Positions 42,769 to 51,045 of a stretch of 64,000 nt of DNA are shown one piece after another. This DNA is from Actinopolyspora mzabensis. Lineage in GTDB: Bacteria > Actinomycetota > Actinomycetes > Mycobacteriales > Pseudonocardiaceae. The DNA lies in the NCBI RefSeq assembly GCF_900101095.1, contig NZ_FNFM01000009.1, positions 1-64,000 on the forward strand. Reading direction: 5' to 3'. The position numbers and the translations under genes are program-made. Every line of letters starts with the position of its first letter. Position 1 is the stretch's first letter. The notes under the pieces were generated by a model, which searched no databases, was not told the origin of the DNA, and worked only from the letters and a program-made list of their open reading frames with translations.

Positions 42769-42812
42769 CGCCCTCGGCAGGATTCGAACCTGCGACACCC
42801 GCTTTAGGAGGA
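42769..42812 (-). tRNA. 3' part of tRNA-Arg(CCT): attachment-site scar (attL/attR)
   Basis: On the minus strand the sequence runs CCTAAA (anticodon loop), CGGGTGTCGCAGGTTCGAAT and CCTGCCGAGGGCG to the 3' end at 42769, matching the 3' half of tRNA-Arg(CCT). Upstream of the anticodon loop the bases do not pair with the anticodon stem, and no 5' half (GCCCTCG...) exists. This is the expected scar of a tRNA-targeting element. Its orientation places the element on the right (above 42,812), with the intact tRNA at the far end. The gap 42,489-43,012 otherwise shows nothing. Confidence 0.8.
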
Positions 42813-43012
42813 CTGCCGACACCGCATGCAGGCGTTTGACCTGCATCGATGGTTGTTCCATGTGTCGCTGTCGTTCCAACTGTCTCGCCCGATTCACCTA
42901 CTTCATGCCCACGGTCATGCCCAGAACAGGCCAAGCATTGATGCCAGAGCCGGAGTAGTACTCGAACGGTATCTTCCGCTAAGTCAACGCTCGTGGAACA
43001 AACTTCGTCGGA

Positions 43013-44431
43013 TTACTCGTTGGTCTGTGTCTGCTCATCTGATTCGGGGGAGCCGGTGCCTTCTGCATCGTCGGGTGTCGTGTCATCGACTGGTACGAGC
43101 TTGCCCCAGCGGCCTTCGTGCCCGTCGCCAGAATTAGTCTCGCGCACCGTCCATCCTTTCGGGTACATCGATGCCACGGGGGTGTCGTGATCGAGCCGTA
43201 CCCACACTTCCCCAAAGGCGTGATCGTGGAATTGCATTCCGGCGAAGTCAGTGTGGTGGTGGAACTCTGAGCCCCCGAAGTCGGCGATGTTGTGAAACTG
43301 CGCTCCCAAGAAGATGACGCCGCCGTGGAACCGCGACTTTCGGAAGTCTGTTAAGCCGTAGAAGTGTGTCTCGGTGAAGTTGGCGGTTCGGACAGAGCAG
43401 TTGCGGAAGTTCCAACGCCCGAGCGTAGCCCCGGTCAGGTCGAGTTCCATACCTGTGCCGTGTTCACCTCCCCAGAAGGCGCGGTTTGTAGGCTGGCCGT
43501 GTTCATCCCAGTGGGGGCTTTGGTGGTGGGCGAGTAGCCGTTGGGCGGTCAGCCGTACCTGACCTTCCTGCTGGTGTTGCTCGGCCCCATCCAGGGAAAG
43601 CCCGGCAGCCTCGGCCAAGGTGGGGGCGAGGTCAAGCAGCAGTGGCTGGTTGTCGTCATCCTGTCTTGTTGTATCCGTTATGGAGCGTTCGGAGGTGTTT
43701 TCCTGATGTTGTTTGAGCCCGGGCGGGGCGTAGGGCATGCGGAGGTAGGCGCACCACAGGTCGACGATGGTTTGGCGGTAGGTGGGGTTGTTCTGCCCGA
43801 GTCGGGATAAGGCATAGAGCCCGGCCAGTCGTACTGGAGCCTTGTCCGAAGCCAGTTGTTCGGCGGCAGCGGTGTAGAGCTCGGTGGCCCGCTGTTCGGC
43901 AGCGTCGGATTCGGTGTGGCGCTGGGTGTGCTCGGCCAGCCACTGCTTGCGTGAGGTCAGCACCAACGCCACCACTCCGACCAGTCCGGCGCCCAGGGTC
44001 AGTGCGGTGCGCACCGCGTCGATGCGAGCCTTGGGCTCGTCCTTGGGCAGGGAATGCTCAGCCAAGCCCATCAACCACCACAGCGCCAGAGCGACCACGC
44101 CTGCGATCACCAGCGCGATGAGTACCACCCACCACCAGCGCAGCGGTCGCACCGCTGGACGTCGCTTTTCCGCGCTGTGCCGCTGACGACGCCACGTGAG
44201 CATCCTAGCTACCACGATCATGGCCAGCAGCACGGTGCCGAGCAGGGTGGCCAATCCTGGACCGCGGAAGATGCCCCAGATGGCCAGGCTGTGGCCGAGT
44301 CGGTTTGCCAGAGTTGCCCAAGGGATCGGCAACCACGTCAGCACTCCGCCAGCCAACAGCACCACCACTGCCAGCAGCGCCCATGTGGAGTCCCGCAACC
44401 ACCGCCAAGCTCGCCTGGTCACTATCCTCAC
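43013..44431 (-). CDS. Membrane protein with C-terminal pentapeptide-like repeats
   Basis: 472 residues. Four hydrophobic segments lie at about 17-35, 54-75, 98-122 and 145-163. A soluble domain ELYTAAAEQLASDKAPVRLA, then GLYALSRLGQNNPTYRQTIV follows, common in actinomycete pentapeptide proteins. A right-handed beta-helix of degenerate five-residue repeats runs at about 325-410 (LTGATLGRWNFRNCSVRTAN, then FRKSRFHGGVIFLGAQFHNI). The function of this family is unknown. First cargo gene inside the attachment scar. Confidence 0.8.
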   Translation of the reverse strand: MRIVTRRAWRWLRDSTWALLAVVVLLAGGVLTWLPIPWATLANRLGHSLAIWGIFRGPGLATLLGTVLLAMIVVARMLTWRRQRHSAEKRRPAVRPLRWWWVVLIALVIAGVVALALWWLMGLAEHSLPKDEPKARIDAVRTALTLGAGLVGVVALVLTSRKQWLAEHTQRHTESDAAEQRATELYTAAAEQLASDKAPVRLAGLYALSRLGQNNPTYRQTIVDLWCAYLRMPYAPPGLKQHQENTSERSITDTTRQDDDNQPLLLDLAPTLAEAAGLSLDGAEQHQQEGQVRLTAQRLLAHHQSPHWDEHGQPTNRAFWGGEHGTGMELDLTGATLGRWNFRNCSVRTANFTETHFYGLTDFRKSRFHGGVIFLGAQFHNIADFGGSEFHHHTDFAGMQFHDHAFGEVWVRLDHDTPVASMYPKGWTVRETNSGDGHEGRWGKLVPVDDTTPDDAEGTGSPESDEQTQTNE

Positions 44432-44549
44432 TCGAACATGATCACACCGAAGCTTCAGGTAGCGGGATCGATCCCGAAAAATCGCGTGGAGGTTGGTGTG
44501 AAGTTACGGCCTTATGGAGCGGTGGTGAGGCAAGGGGGCGATAGCGTCG

Positions 44550-44951
44550 TCAGCGACCGCGCAACGCTCGTTTGACCTCGGTGGCGTGCGCGTCGAGTTC
44601 GCCGATGAGGTTCCGAACGGACTTTTCGTGTGAGCCGAGAGCTTTGACGAGCCACCTCATCGCTCGCGTGTGACTGGAGAGTGTGTCTTCGGCCGAGCTT
44701 TCCTTTTCGTGCGGTGGCCAGTTCTCGCCTTCGATCGTTCCAGCTACGTGCACGACTTCCTTGCCGTTTCCCTCCGGCTGTCCGTCCCATCCGTCGCCAG
44801 TCGGATCGACCGGTTCGATCCACCTGGTTCCTTCCTTGTCCTCCATGAGTGCCCAGGCCGCGATCGGTGTGTAGAAGGTTTGGTCATCTTGCTCGTTACG
44901 CAGGTAATAGCCTGGTTCGGCGGAGATGAGCTGGATGATCTCAGAAGTCAT
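44550..44951 (-). CDS. Hypothetical acidic protein
   Basis: 133 residues from ATG 44951. The N-terminal half looks like a small beta domain (GYYLRNEQDDQTFYTPIAAW, then GTRWIEPVDPTGDGWDG), the rest a charged helix ending in KRALRGR. No membrane segment or catalytic motif. Codon use is less GC-biased than the chromosome. Cargo of the element; no function assigned. Confidence 0.6.
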   Translation of the reverse strand: MTSEIIQLISAEPGYYLRNEQDDQTFYTPIAAWALMEDKEGTRWIEPVDPTGDGWDGQPEGNGKEVVHVAGTIEGENWPPHEKESSAEDTLSSHTRAMRWLVKALGSHEKSVRNLIGELDAHATEVKRALRGR

Positions 44952-45180
44952 GATCCACAGAGTATCGATCAGAGTGCTACCGGGCCAACGTTACTGGTTG
45001 CCTCAGTGCCTCTTCCGCGTTCCAGCGGAAAGAGCTTATCGGAGGCAGTGGTTGTTCACGTCGACCTTCTGCCTTTCCGGGGACCGTTCACGGAGGCGTT
45101 GAGGCAGGTACCCCGTTTATCCTGGATAGATCTTCGTCTCGTCCACCAAGAGCCAGCCGTCGGTAATTATCTTGCCCAGT

Positions 45181-45564
45181 TCAGCGCCCGAGCGCCAAAG
45201 TTATTACCGCTGCTACTGCTGAAATCATCGCTCCGAGTGCTGAGAAGCTGGTAGCCACGCCGTGAAATCCAGAGCACAGCCGCCGGAACAGGCGTCCCCA
45301 GGAGCTTTTTCGTGCCAGCATCTTGAATTTCTGCCAGCGGTGCTCTCGAAGGTGACACCCCATGAGGATGCCGCTGGCGTTGTTGTGGCAGAAGTTCTTG
45401 CCTCTGGTCTCGGCGCAACACCATACCGGAGCTTGAAAGAGTGCGTAGAAGAACGTCGCCGCTGAGAGCAGCACCAGTACGCCCGCTCCCAATGTCGCGC
45501 TGAACCAGCCGTACAGGAGGACCAAGGCCACCGCGTATCCCCAGTATTTGCGCACTACCTTCAC
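45181..45564 (-). CDS. Small Cys-rich membrane protein
   Basis: 127 residues from GTG 45564; the frame stays open upstream, so a longer cytoplasmic N terminus is possible. Hydrophobic segments are at about 10-45 and 98-125. Between them lies a conserved-looking block PVWCCAETRGKNFCHNNASG, then ILMGCHLREHRWQK, with five Cys and two His that could bind metal. I recall similar proteins in other actinomycete genomes but no function. Confidence 0.6.
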   Translation of the reverse strand: MKVVRKYWGYAVALVLLYGWFSATLGAGVLVLLSAATFFYALFQAPVWCCAETRGKNFCHNNASGILMGCHLREHRWQKFKMLARKSSWGRLFRRLCSGFHGVATSFSALGAMISAVAAVITLALGR

Positions 45565-45736
45565 GGCATGGACAGTAATCGCGGGGTGATCATCCTTTGC
45601 AGGTCTGAACGGGTGATCATGATCAAACGAATGGTTGGAACGATCTGGATCGTGCGGGCCTTTCGCTTCGTACCTGTCGCACCCGCTCTGAGCTGAGCTC
45701 TTCCGTTTGCCACGTGCATGTGTGCTCCATGTGTGG

Positions 45737-46987
45737 ATGATCGCTACCGAGTCGGCTGTGAAGGCTTCGTCCGTTTCTCCGCTGCGTGTGCGGGGGTTTC
45801 GGTGGTTGTTCGTGGGGCGGGTGTTGTCGTCGTTCGGGGACAGCTTGGTGCCGTTGACGGTGGCGTTCGCGGCGTTGGAGCTGACCGGTTCGGCGGTGGG
45901 ACTGGGCGGGGTGCTGCTGGCGAACCGGTTGCCGGTGGTGGTGGCGACGCTGGCCGGGGGAGTGCTGGGGGACGTGTTCGACCGACGGTGGGTGATGGTG
46001 GCCGCCGACGTGTGGCGCATGGCCTCCCAGGCGGTGTGCGGGGCGCTGCTGCTGGCCGGTCAGCTTCCACTTTGGGCGCTGATCGTGCTGCAGGGCTGCG
46101 CAGGGGTGGGCACCGCGGTGTTCACCCCGGCGGCCACCGGACTGCTCCCCGCGCTGGTGCCGGAGAACCTGCTGCGGCAGGCCAACGCGCTTCTCGGGCT
46201 GGCGGCCAATGTGAACAAGGTGGCCGCGATCAGCGTGGCGGGCCTGCTGGTGGCCGGGCTCGGCTCGGGGTGGGCATTGCTGGCCGATGCGGCCACGTTC
46301 ACCATCAGCGCGCTCTCGCTGCTGCTGATCGGCCCCGTGACCACGCTCGCCGGGAAGCGGGAGCGTCGGGGCGTGCTGGCCGAGATGTGGGGCGGCTGGC
46401 GACACGTGACGGCCACCCCGTGGCTGCGGACTCTGCTGGGCTACACCGCCCTGTTGCAGGCGCTGGTGATCGGCCCGCACATGCTGCTGGGACCGTTGCT
46501 GGCGCGGCAGCACTACCACGGTGCGGCCTCGTGGGCGGTGATCGGAGCGGTTCAGGCGATCGGCTCGATCACAGGCAGCGCGCTGGCGCTGCGGCTGCGC
46601 CCGTCACGCCCGCTCGTGGCGGCGGTGGCCGCCTCGCTGCTAATGCTGCCGTATCTGGCGCTGTTCGCCGCTGCCGCTCCGCTGTGGCTGGTCAGCCTGG
46701 CCGCACTCGGGTTCGGGCTGCAAGGTTCGTACTACCTGGCCACTCAGGCCTGGCTGCTGCAGCGGCACGTGCCCGACCTGCAGCTTGCCCGCGTGGCGTC
46801 CTGCTTCCAGCTCGGCAACCTGGTCCTCGTGCCGCTGAGCCTGGCCGCCGTCGGCCCGCTGGCCGAGCACGTCGACGCCCGTCTGCTGCTGGCCACCGCG
46901 GTGGTGTGGGCGCTGGCCAGCACCCTGGTGGCACTGGCCGCACCCCCTCTTCGGAGTCATACCAGCGTGATTAGCATAGGGGTGTGA
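45737..46987 (+). CDS. MFS exporter, EntS-like
   Basis: 416 residues from ATG 45737 with twelve predicted membrane helices. FRWLFVGRVLSSFGDSLVPL opens helix 1, and DVFDRRWVMVAADVWRM is the MFS motif-A loop. LLPALVPENLLRQANALLGL marks the EntS/macrolide-efflux branch (DHA3). Proton-driven efflux of a small molecule is likely. It diverges from the Cys-rich membrane gene and is followed by a hairpin. Probable cargo resistance or export gene of the element. Confidence 0.88.
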   Translation: MIATESAVKASSVSPLRVRGFRWLFVGRVLSSFGDSLVPLTVAFAALELTGSAVGLGGVLLANRLPVVVATLAGGVLGDVFDRRWVMVAADVWRMASQAVCGALLLAGQLPLWALIVLQGCAGVGTAVFTPAATGLLPALVPENLLRQANALLGLAANVNKVAAISVAGLLVAGLGSGWALLADAATFTISALSLLLIGPVTTLAGKRERRGVLAEMWGGWRHVTATPWLRTLLGYTALLQALVIGPHMLLGPLLARQHYHGAASWAVIGAVQAIGSITGSALALRLRPSRPLVAAVAASLLMLPYLALFAAAAPLWLVSLAALGFGLQGSYYLATQAWLLQRHVPDLQLARVASCFQLGNLVLVPLSLAAVGPLAEHVDARLLLATAVVWALASTLVALAAPPLRSHTSVISIGV

Positions 46988-47013
46988 TTCGCATAACATA
47001 TTGGTTTGTGTAA

Positions 47014-47038
47014 CCTGAGAAGATTCAGGTGTCTCAGG
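47014..47038 (+). terminator. Probable terminator after the MFS gene
   Basis: CCTGAGA-AGATTCAGGTG-TCTCAGG, a 7-bp stem with an 11-nt loop, 27 nt past the MFS stop. Confidence 0.5.
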
Positions 47039-47039
47039 G

Positions 47040-47106
47040 CTGTGTCACCGCGATCAGTCTTAAGGCCACGTCTACACCAAATGAGACGTAGCCTTAGGGG
47101 ACACAG
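47040..47106. repeat. Long imperfect inverted repeat, possible MITE/IS relic
   Basis: CTGTGTC (47040-47046) pairs with GACACAG (47100-47106). Inside, AAGGCCACGTCT pairs with AGACGTAGCCTT around a short loop; the left arm carries about 11 extra bases. The near-complete hairpin, in an AT-rich stretch before the HNH gene, looks like a transposon-end or MITE remnant. It could also be a terminator. Confidence 0.4.
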
Positions 47107-47147
47107 TCCGGTCGCTTTGATCGGCGAAATCTTCTATTTTATCATAG

Positions 47148-48035
47148 GTGGTGCCAACATTGGCCAGCAGGTACACCGAGCAAACTATCAAATTCCTTTT
47201 CGGTTCGGCGCGACACTGTGCCTATCCTGGATGCACGACGCCGTTGGTCTTTGAGGACCGTGGTCGCAGGACCGTTGCGGTGCAGATTGCGCATATTCGC
47301 TCCGCTAAATCTGGAGGGCCGCGGCACGACCCCAGCTACGATCGAGCCAAGCTCAACAGTGACGAGAATTTGTTGCTGTTGTGTAATGGTCCCCATCACG
47401 ATCACGTCGACAAACACGAAGACCTCTATACTATTAGCGAACTGCTTGAATGGAAAAGTCGGCAGATCGCTCAAGGGGGAGGATGTTCGGTCACTGATAT
47501 AGAGATCGATCCGCTGGTCCGTAAGCTCGATGAGTTCATCGCTTCTCTTAAGGAGGTCAACTTTGTAGTTGAACTACGCGGTGGAGTTGGCTCCAATGGT
47601 TCCGGACTGATCGCTACAGCACTCGAAGCGCCAGTCAAGAGTGAGGAAGTAAACAGTGATGGCGCTAAGTATATCGGTATTCGCGCCGAGAATCACGGGC
47701 TGTTGCCTATCGGAGTGGAAGTGGCAGGGCTAGAGTTCGACGTAGGCCAGGTGGCGTATGTCCCTTACCACCTCTCTAATCGATTTACTCGGTACCCTGT
47801 TCCATGTTCCTTGGGGCAGCGTGAATCCGGAGAGTGGTTCGCCCATCAAGACGAAATTCGAGATGTTATGATTGCTCTCTGTCGTAAAATTCGTTGTATT
47901 CCGACTAGGTTTCGCGCTTTCGTTCGAATCGGCACCGGTGTCGCTGAGTTTAGCTCGTGGGCTTCGATAGCCATTTTGCCGATCTGGAATTCCGATATCA
48001 CCGAGGATGATCTTCAGGTTATATTTGCGTCATGA
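47148..48035 (+). CDS. HNH-type nuclease-like protein in an AT-richer island
   Basis: 295 residues. The N-terminal 90 residues carry an HNH-like zinc site: FLFGSARHCAYPGCTTPLVF, then VAVQIAHIRSAKSGGPRHDP, then LNSDENLLLLCNGPHHDHVD. The C-terminal 170 residues are beta-rich and unrecognised, perhaps a sensing domain. Codon use is clearly AT-richer than all neighbours, marking separate acquisition. A mobile-element cargo nuclease with a sensor-like tail suggests phage or plasmid defence, but this is inference. Confidence 0.75.
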   Translation: MVPTLASRYTEQTIKFLFGSARHCAYPGCTTPLVFEDRGRRTVAVQIAHIRSAKSGGPRHDPSYDRAKLNSDENLLLLCNGPHHDHVDKHEDLYTISELLEWKSRQIAQGGGCSVTDIEIDPLVRKLDEFIASLKEVNFVVELRGGVGSNGSGLIATALEAPVKSEEVNSDGAKYIGIRAENHGLLPIGVEVAGLEFDVGQVAYVPYHLSNRFTRYPVPCSLGQRESGEWFAHQDEIRDVMIALCRKIRCIPTRFRAFVRIGTGVAEFSSWASIAILPIWNSDITEDDLQVIFAS

Positions 48036-48060
48036 AGGGCGCCTGAAAAATTTATCGGAT

Positions 48061-48083
48061 AAAGAAAATCGTGATTTTTCTTT
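48061..48083 (+). terminator. AT-rich hairpin after the HNH gene
   Basis: AAAGAAAATC-GT-GATTTTTCTTT forms a 10-bp hairpin with one bulge, 26 nt past the HNH stop and followed by TGTTGTG. It could end transcription from either side. Confidence 0.5.
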
Positions 48084-48154
48084 GTTGTGTGGTGTATCTA
48101 GTATGGCACCTATAAAGAAAAGATAGCTCTCCTTTAGATTTGATGGATCTATAT

Positions 48155-49528
48155 TCAGCCGGGCTCCGGGGCCATGTCGACGAAGCGGCTGTAGTGCAGC
48201 TGGTGGGCCACTGTGACCACCCCGGTCGGTCCGGAACGCTGCTTGGCCAGGATCAGGTCGGCCTCGCCGACGCGGGCGGTGTCGCGCTCGAAGGCGTCCG
48301 GCCGGTGCAGCAACACCACCAGGTCGGCGTCCTGCTCGATCGAGCCGCTCTCCCGCAGATCCCCGAGTTCGGGCTTTTTGTCCAGGCGCTGTTCCGGCCC
48401 TCGGTTGAGCTGCGAGAGCGCCACCACGGGCACCTCCAGTTCCTTGGCCAGCAGTTTGAGGTTCCGGGAGAACTCGGAGACTTCCTGCTGGCGGGACTCG
48501 ACCCGCCTGCCCGAGGTCATCAGCTGCAGGTAGTCCACGATCACCAGGTCCAGCTGCCCGCGCTGTTTCAGCCTGCGCGCCCTGGCGCGGATCTCCATCA
48601 TGGTCATGTTCGGCGCGTCCGAGATCACCAGCGGTGCGTCCTGCACGTCGCCGGTGCGCCGCGCGGTCGCGCTCCAGTCCGCTTCGGACATGTAGCCGCC
48701 CCGCATCCGGTCCAGCCGCACCTTCGCCTCGGCCGAGACCAGCCGCATCATCAGCTCCCCGTGCCCCATCTCCAAGCTGAACAGCGCCGTCCCACGGCGG
48801 TGCCGGATCGCGGCTGAGCGGGCGATGTCCAGCGCCAGCGCGGACTTGCCCAGTCCCGGCCTGGCCGCCACGACGGCGAGCTGTCCCGGCTGCAGCCCGT
48901 TGGTGAGCCGGTCGAGCTCGGTGAACCCGGTGGGGATGCCGGAGCGCCCGTCGTTGCGCTGGATCCGTTCCAGCTCGGACAGCAGCGGGTCGGCCAGGTC
49001 CTGCAGGAAGTACATGTCCTCGGTGCGGCTGCGCCCGATCGAGGAGAACCGCTCCTGCGCCCGGTCGAGCAGCTCGGCGGCCTCGCCCTGCCCGCCGTAG
49101 CCCTGCTGCAGGATGCCGCTGGCCTCCTCGATGATGCGGCGCCGCTGCGCCCGGTCGGCCACGATCTCGGCGTAGAACGTCGCGTTCGCCGCGGTCGGCA
49201 CCGCCTCCAGCAGCGTGTGCAGGTACGTCCCGGTGTCGGAGTTTCGGGTGATCTGCGTGAGTTCGCCGGACTGCTCCAGCGCGTCGCGCACGGTGACCGC
49301 GTCGGCGGGCTCGCCCCGGCCGAACAGCTCCACGACGTGGCGGAAGATCACCCCGTGGTCGGGGCGGTAGAACTCCCCGGCCCGCACGACCTCGATCACG
49401 TCGGCGATGGCGTCGCGGCTGAGCATCATCGCGCCGAGCACGGACTGCTCGGCCTCGATGTCCTGCGGCGGCATCGGGGCGTGCGGCCCGTGGAGCTCTT
49501 CTTCGGTGGTGTTCACGGTGACGGACAT
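48155..49528 (-). CDS. DnaB-like replicative helicase, element copy
   Basis: 457 residues. An N-terminal DnaB domain (PPQDIEAEQSVLGAMMLSRD) and linker lead into a RecA-like motor starting IPTGFTELDRLTNGLQPGQL. Walker A is ARPGLGKSALALD (about 230), Walker B LDLVIVDYLQLM, and the ring-specific LSQLNRGPEQR and arginine-finger region follow. DnaB hexamers unwind DNA ahead of the fork. An ICE copy implies the element supports its own replication. Last gene of the leftward train, preceded by a hairpin and 17-bp tandem repeats. Confidence 0.9.
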   Translation of the reverse strand: MSVTVNTTEEELHGPHAPMPPQDIEAEQSVLGAMMLSRDAIADVIEVVRAGEFYRPDHGVIFRHVVELFGRGEPADAVTVRDALEQSGELTQITRNSDTGTYLHTLLEAVPTAANATFYAEIVADRAQRRRIIEEASGILQQGYGGQGEAAELLDRAQERFSSIGRSRTEDMYFLQDLADPLLSELERIQRNDGRSGIPTGFTELDRLTNGLQPGQLAVVAARPGLGKSALALDIARSAAIRHRRGTALFSLEMGHGELMMRLVSAEAKVRLDRMRGGYMSEADWSATARRTGDVQDAPLVISDAPNMTMMEIRARARRLKQRGQLDLVIVDYLQLMTSGRRVESRQQEVSEFSRNLKLLAKELEVPVVALSQLNRGPEQRLDKKPELGDLRESGSIEQDADLVVLLHRPDAFERDTARVGEADLILAKQRSGPTGVVTVAHQLHYSRFVDMAPEPG

Positions 49529-49548
49529 GACGACTCCTCGGTGAAAGG

Positions 49549-49580
49549 AGCCCGGCCGGGAGGCGTTCCCCGGCCGGGCT
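49549..49580 (-). promoter_or_regulatory. Leader hairpin before the dnaB-like gene
   Basis: AGCCCGGCCGGG and CCCGGCCGGGCT flank an 8-nt loop, a perfect 12-bp stem ending 20 nt upstream of the helicase start. The start codon has its own GAGGAG. The hairpin could stabilise the downstream message or attenuate read-through. Confidence 0.6.
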
Positions 49581-49640
49581 GGGACTACGGACGAGTTGGG
49601 GCTACGGGCTTGTTGGGATTACGGGCGGGGTGGGATCAGG
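49580..49640. repeat. 17-bp tandem repeats beside the dnaB-like gene
   Basis: Three units, TGGGACTACGGACGAGT (49580-49596), TGGGGCTACGGGCTTGT (49597-49613) and TGGGATTACGGGCGGGG (49614-49630), plus a partial fourth. Direct repeats of this size next to a replication gene recall iterons. The array overlaps the last codons of the radical SAM gene. Confidence 0.6.
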
Positions 49641-50913
49641 TGTGGCGGATGGGCAGGTCCCGCAGCCCCACTTCCCGGCCGCACCGGCGCAGGTAGTCCA
49701 CCGAGTAGCGCGCCGCCCGGCGCTTGATCGTGCCGTTGTCGTAGCTGGACAGCGCCGCGTGGAACCCGTCGGCGATGTAGCGCATGCCGTGGAGCCACAG
49801 GTCCCGGTGGTTGCTGTCGAGCTGCTCGACGGTGTAGTTGCGCTTGATGTTGGGCACCACGGCGACGCCGTTCTCGTCGAGCTCGGCTATGCCATCGAGC
49901 ATCTCGGTATAGGAGTCGGCACCGAGCACGTAGTCGGTCTCGACGATGTCGAAGCCCACCCGGCGCGCACGGCGGTACTTCTCCAGGTGCTGTTCGAAGG
50001 TGATCGAACCCTTCTTGCGCCCCCACTGCCGGATCCGCTCGGCGTCGTTGATGGTCTCGACGGTGCCGATGAACCCGATTGCGCCGTGCTCGCGCAGCAG
50101 CTCCATCGCCCTGGTGGAGTCGATGGCGTAGGTGAAGGCGTGGAAGGCGGCGTTGCCGAACCCGTAGCGGCGGTAGGTCCGCATCAGGTTCAGCATCATC
50201 TCCAGCTCGCGGTCCTCGTCGGGCTGGCAACCGGTGGTGATGTTGACGCTGACCAGTTCACCGCGGTCCCAGCCACGGCGGTCGTAGTCGGCCGCCAACT
50301 GCGCCACGTGCCGCTCGATGTAGTCCTTCGGCGGAGGGGTGAAGCTCTTGACCGCGCCGCGCGAGCAGCCCAGGCAACCTCCCGCGCAGGTGGAGTACGG
50401 CGAGATGATCGCCGCGGTGGGCAGTTCGGTGAAGTCCGGCGCGACGCGGCTGTAGTAGTGGTTGCTGGCCGCGAAGATCCTGGCGTGCACCAGCACCTCG
50501 GCCAGCGTCCCTCCGGTGGAGCGGTTCACCAGCCGCGCCCGGTTGTCCTGTTCGCGGGTGAACAGGATCGGCGAGGCCGCGCGGTAGTCGGGGACGCAGA
50601 TCGTCTGGTAGTTCGACTTGCTCTGCTCCCCATCGGTGTAGACGAGGGTGTAGGTGCGGTTGTCCAGCGGTTCCGTGGTGTCGCAGCCGAGGAAGCCGAT
50701 CAGCAGCGACAGCAGCTGGGTCCGGCTGAGCGCGGTGTCCGGGTCCTCCCGATCGCTGTCGTCGAGCGGGGTGAACCCGGCGATGTAGTCCAGGCCCTCG
50801 GTGAGGAACCGGTTGAGTCGTCCGTACAGCTCGTCCGGGGTTTCCGTCGGGTTCGGCTCGTTCGAGCCGGGTCGGTTGAGGTCGACGAGCGGCAGATTCC
50901 TGTCCAGAGACAA
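49636..50913 (-). CDS. Radical SAM-like protein in the conjugation train
   Basis: 425 residues from TTG 50913, with GTGGAG 6 nt upstream. STCAGGCLGCSRG gives a CX3CX2C cluster motif (Cys 176, 180, 183) for the 4Fe-4S that cleaves S-adenosylmethionine. VSVNITTGCQPDED, then FHAFTYAIDSTRAMELLREH and GFIGTVETIND fit the following half-barrel. The first 140 residues are a separate helical domain with LYGRLNRFLTEGLDYIAGF. The substrate is unknown. Such an enzyme is not a standard AICE component; it may modify nucleic acid, a peptide or a cofactor. Confidence 0.75.
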   Translation of the reverse strand: MSLDRNLPLVDLNRPGSNEPNPTETPDELYGRLNRFLTEGLDYIAGFTPLDDSDREDPDTALSRTQLLSLLIGFLGCDTTEPLDNRTYTLVYTDGEQSKSNYQTICVPDYRAASPILFTREQDNRARLVNRSTGGTLAEVLVHARIFAASNHYYSRVAPDFTELPTAAIISPYSTCAGGCLGCSRGAVKSFTPPPKDYIERHVAQLAADYDRRGWDRGELVSVNITTGCQPDEDRELEMMLNLMRTYRRYGFGNAAFHAFTYAIDSTRAMELLREHGAIGFIGTVETINDAERIRQWGRKKGSITFEQHLEKYRRARRVGFDIVETDYVLGADSYTEMLDGIAELDENGVAVVPNIKRNYTVEQLDSNHRDLWLHGMRYIADGFHAALSSYDNGTIKRRAARYSVDYLRRCGREVGLRDLPIRHT

Positions 50914-50943
50914 TGGGGTCTCCACTTCCTTCGGGTCGTGGGA

Positions 50944-50991
50944 ACCCGGCCGGGACGCCACGCTTGCCAGGCCGATACGTCCCGGCCGGGT
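50944..50991 (-). promoter_or_regulatory. Leader hairpin before the radical SAM gene
   Basis: ACCCGGCCGGGACG (50944-50957) and CGTCCCGGCCGGGT (50978-50991) form a perfect 14-bp stem around a 20-nt loop. On the minus strand the loop contains GCC...CAAGC, as in the four conserved-loop hairpins, and TCCCAC follows the stem. It may be a divergent member of that family. Confidence 0.6.
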
Positions 50992-51045
50992 CTGGTCCGA
51001 GCGGACCCGGCGCCGCACCTCGTCGTGCGAGGCGCGGCTCCGTGC

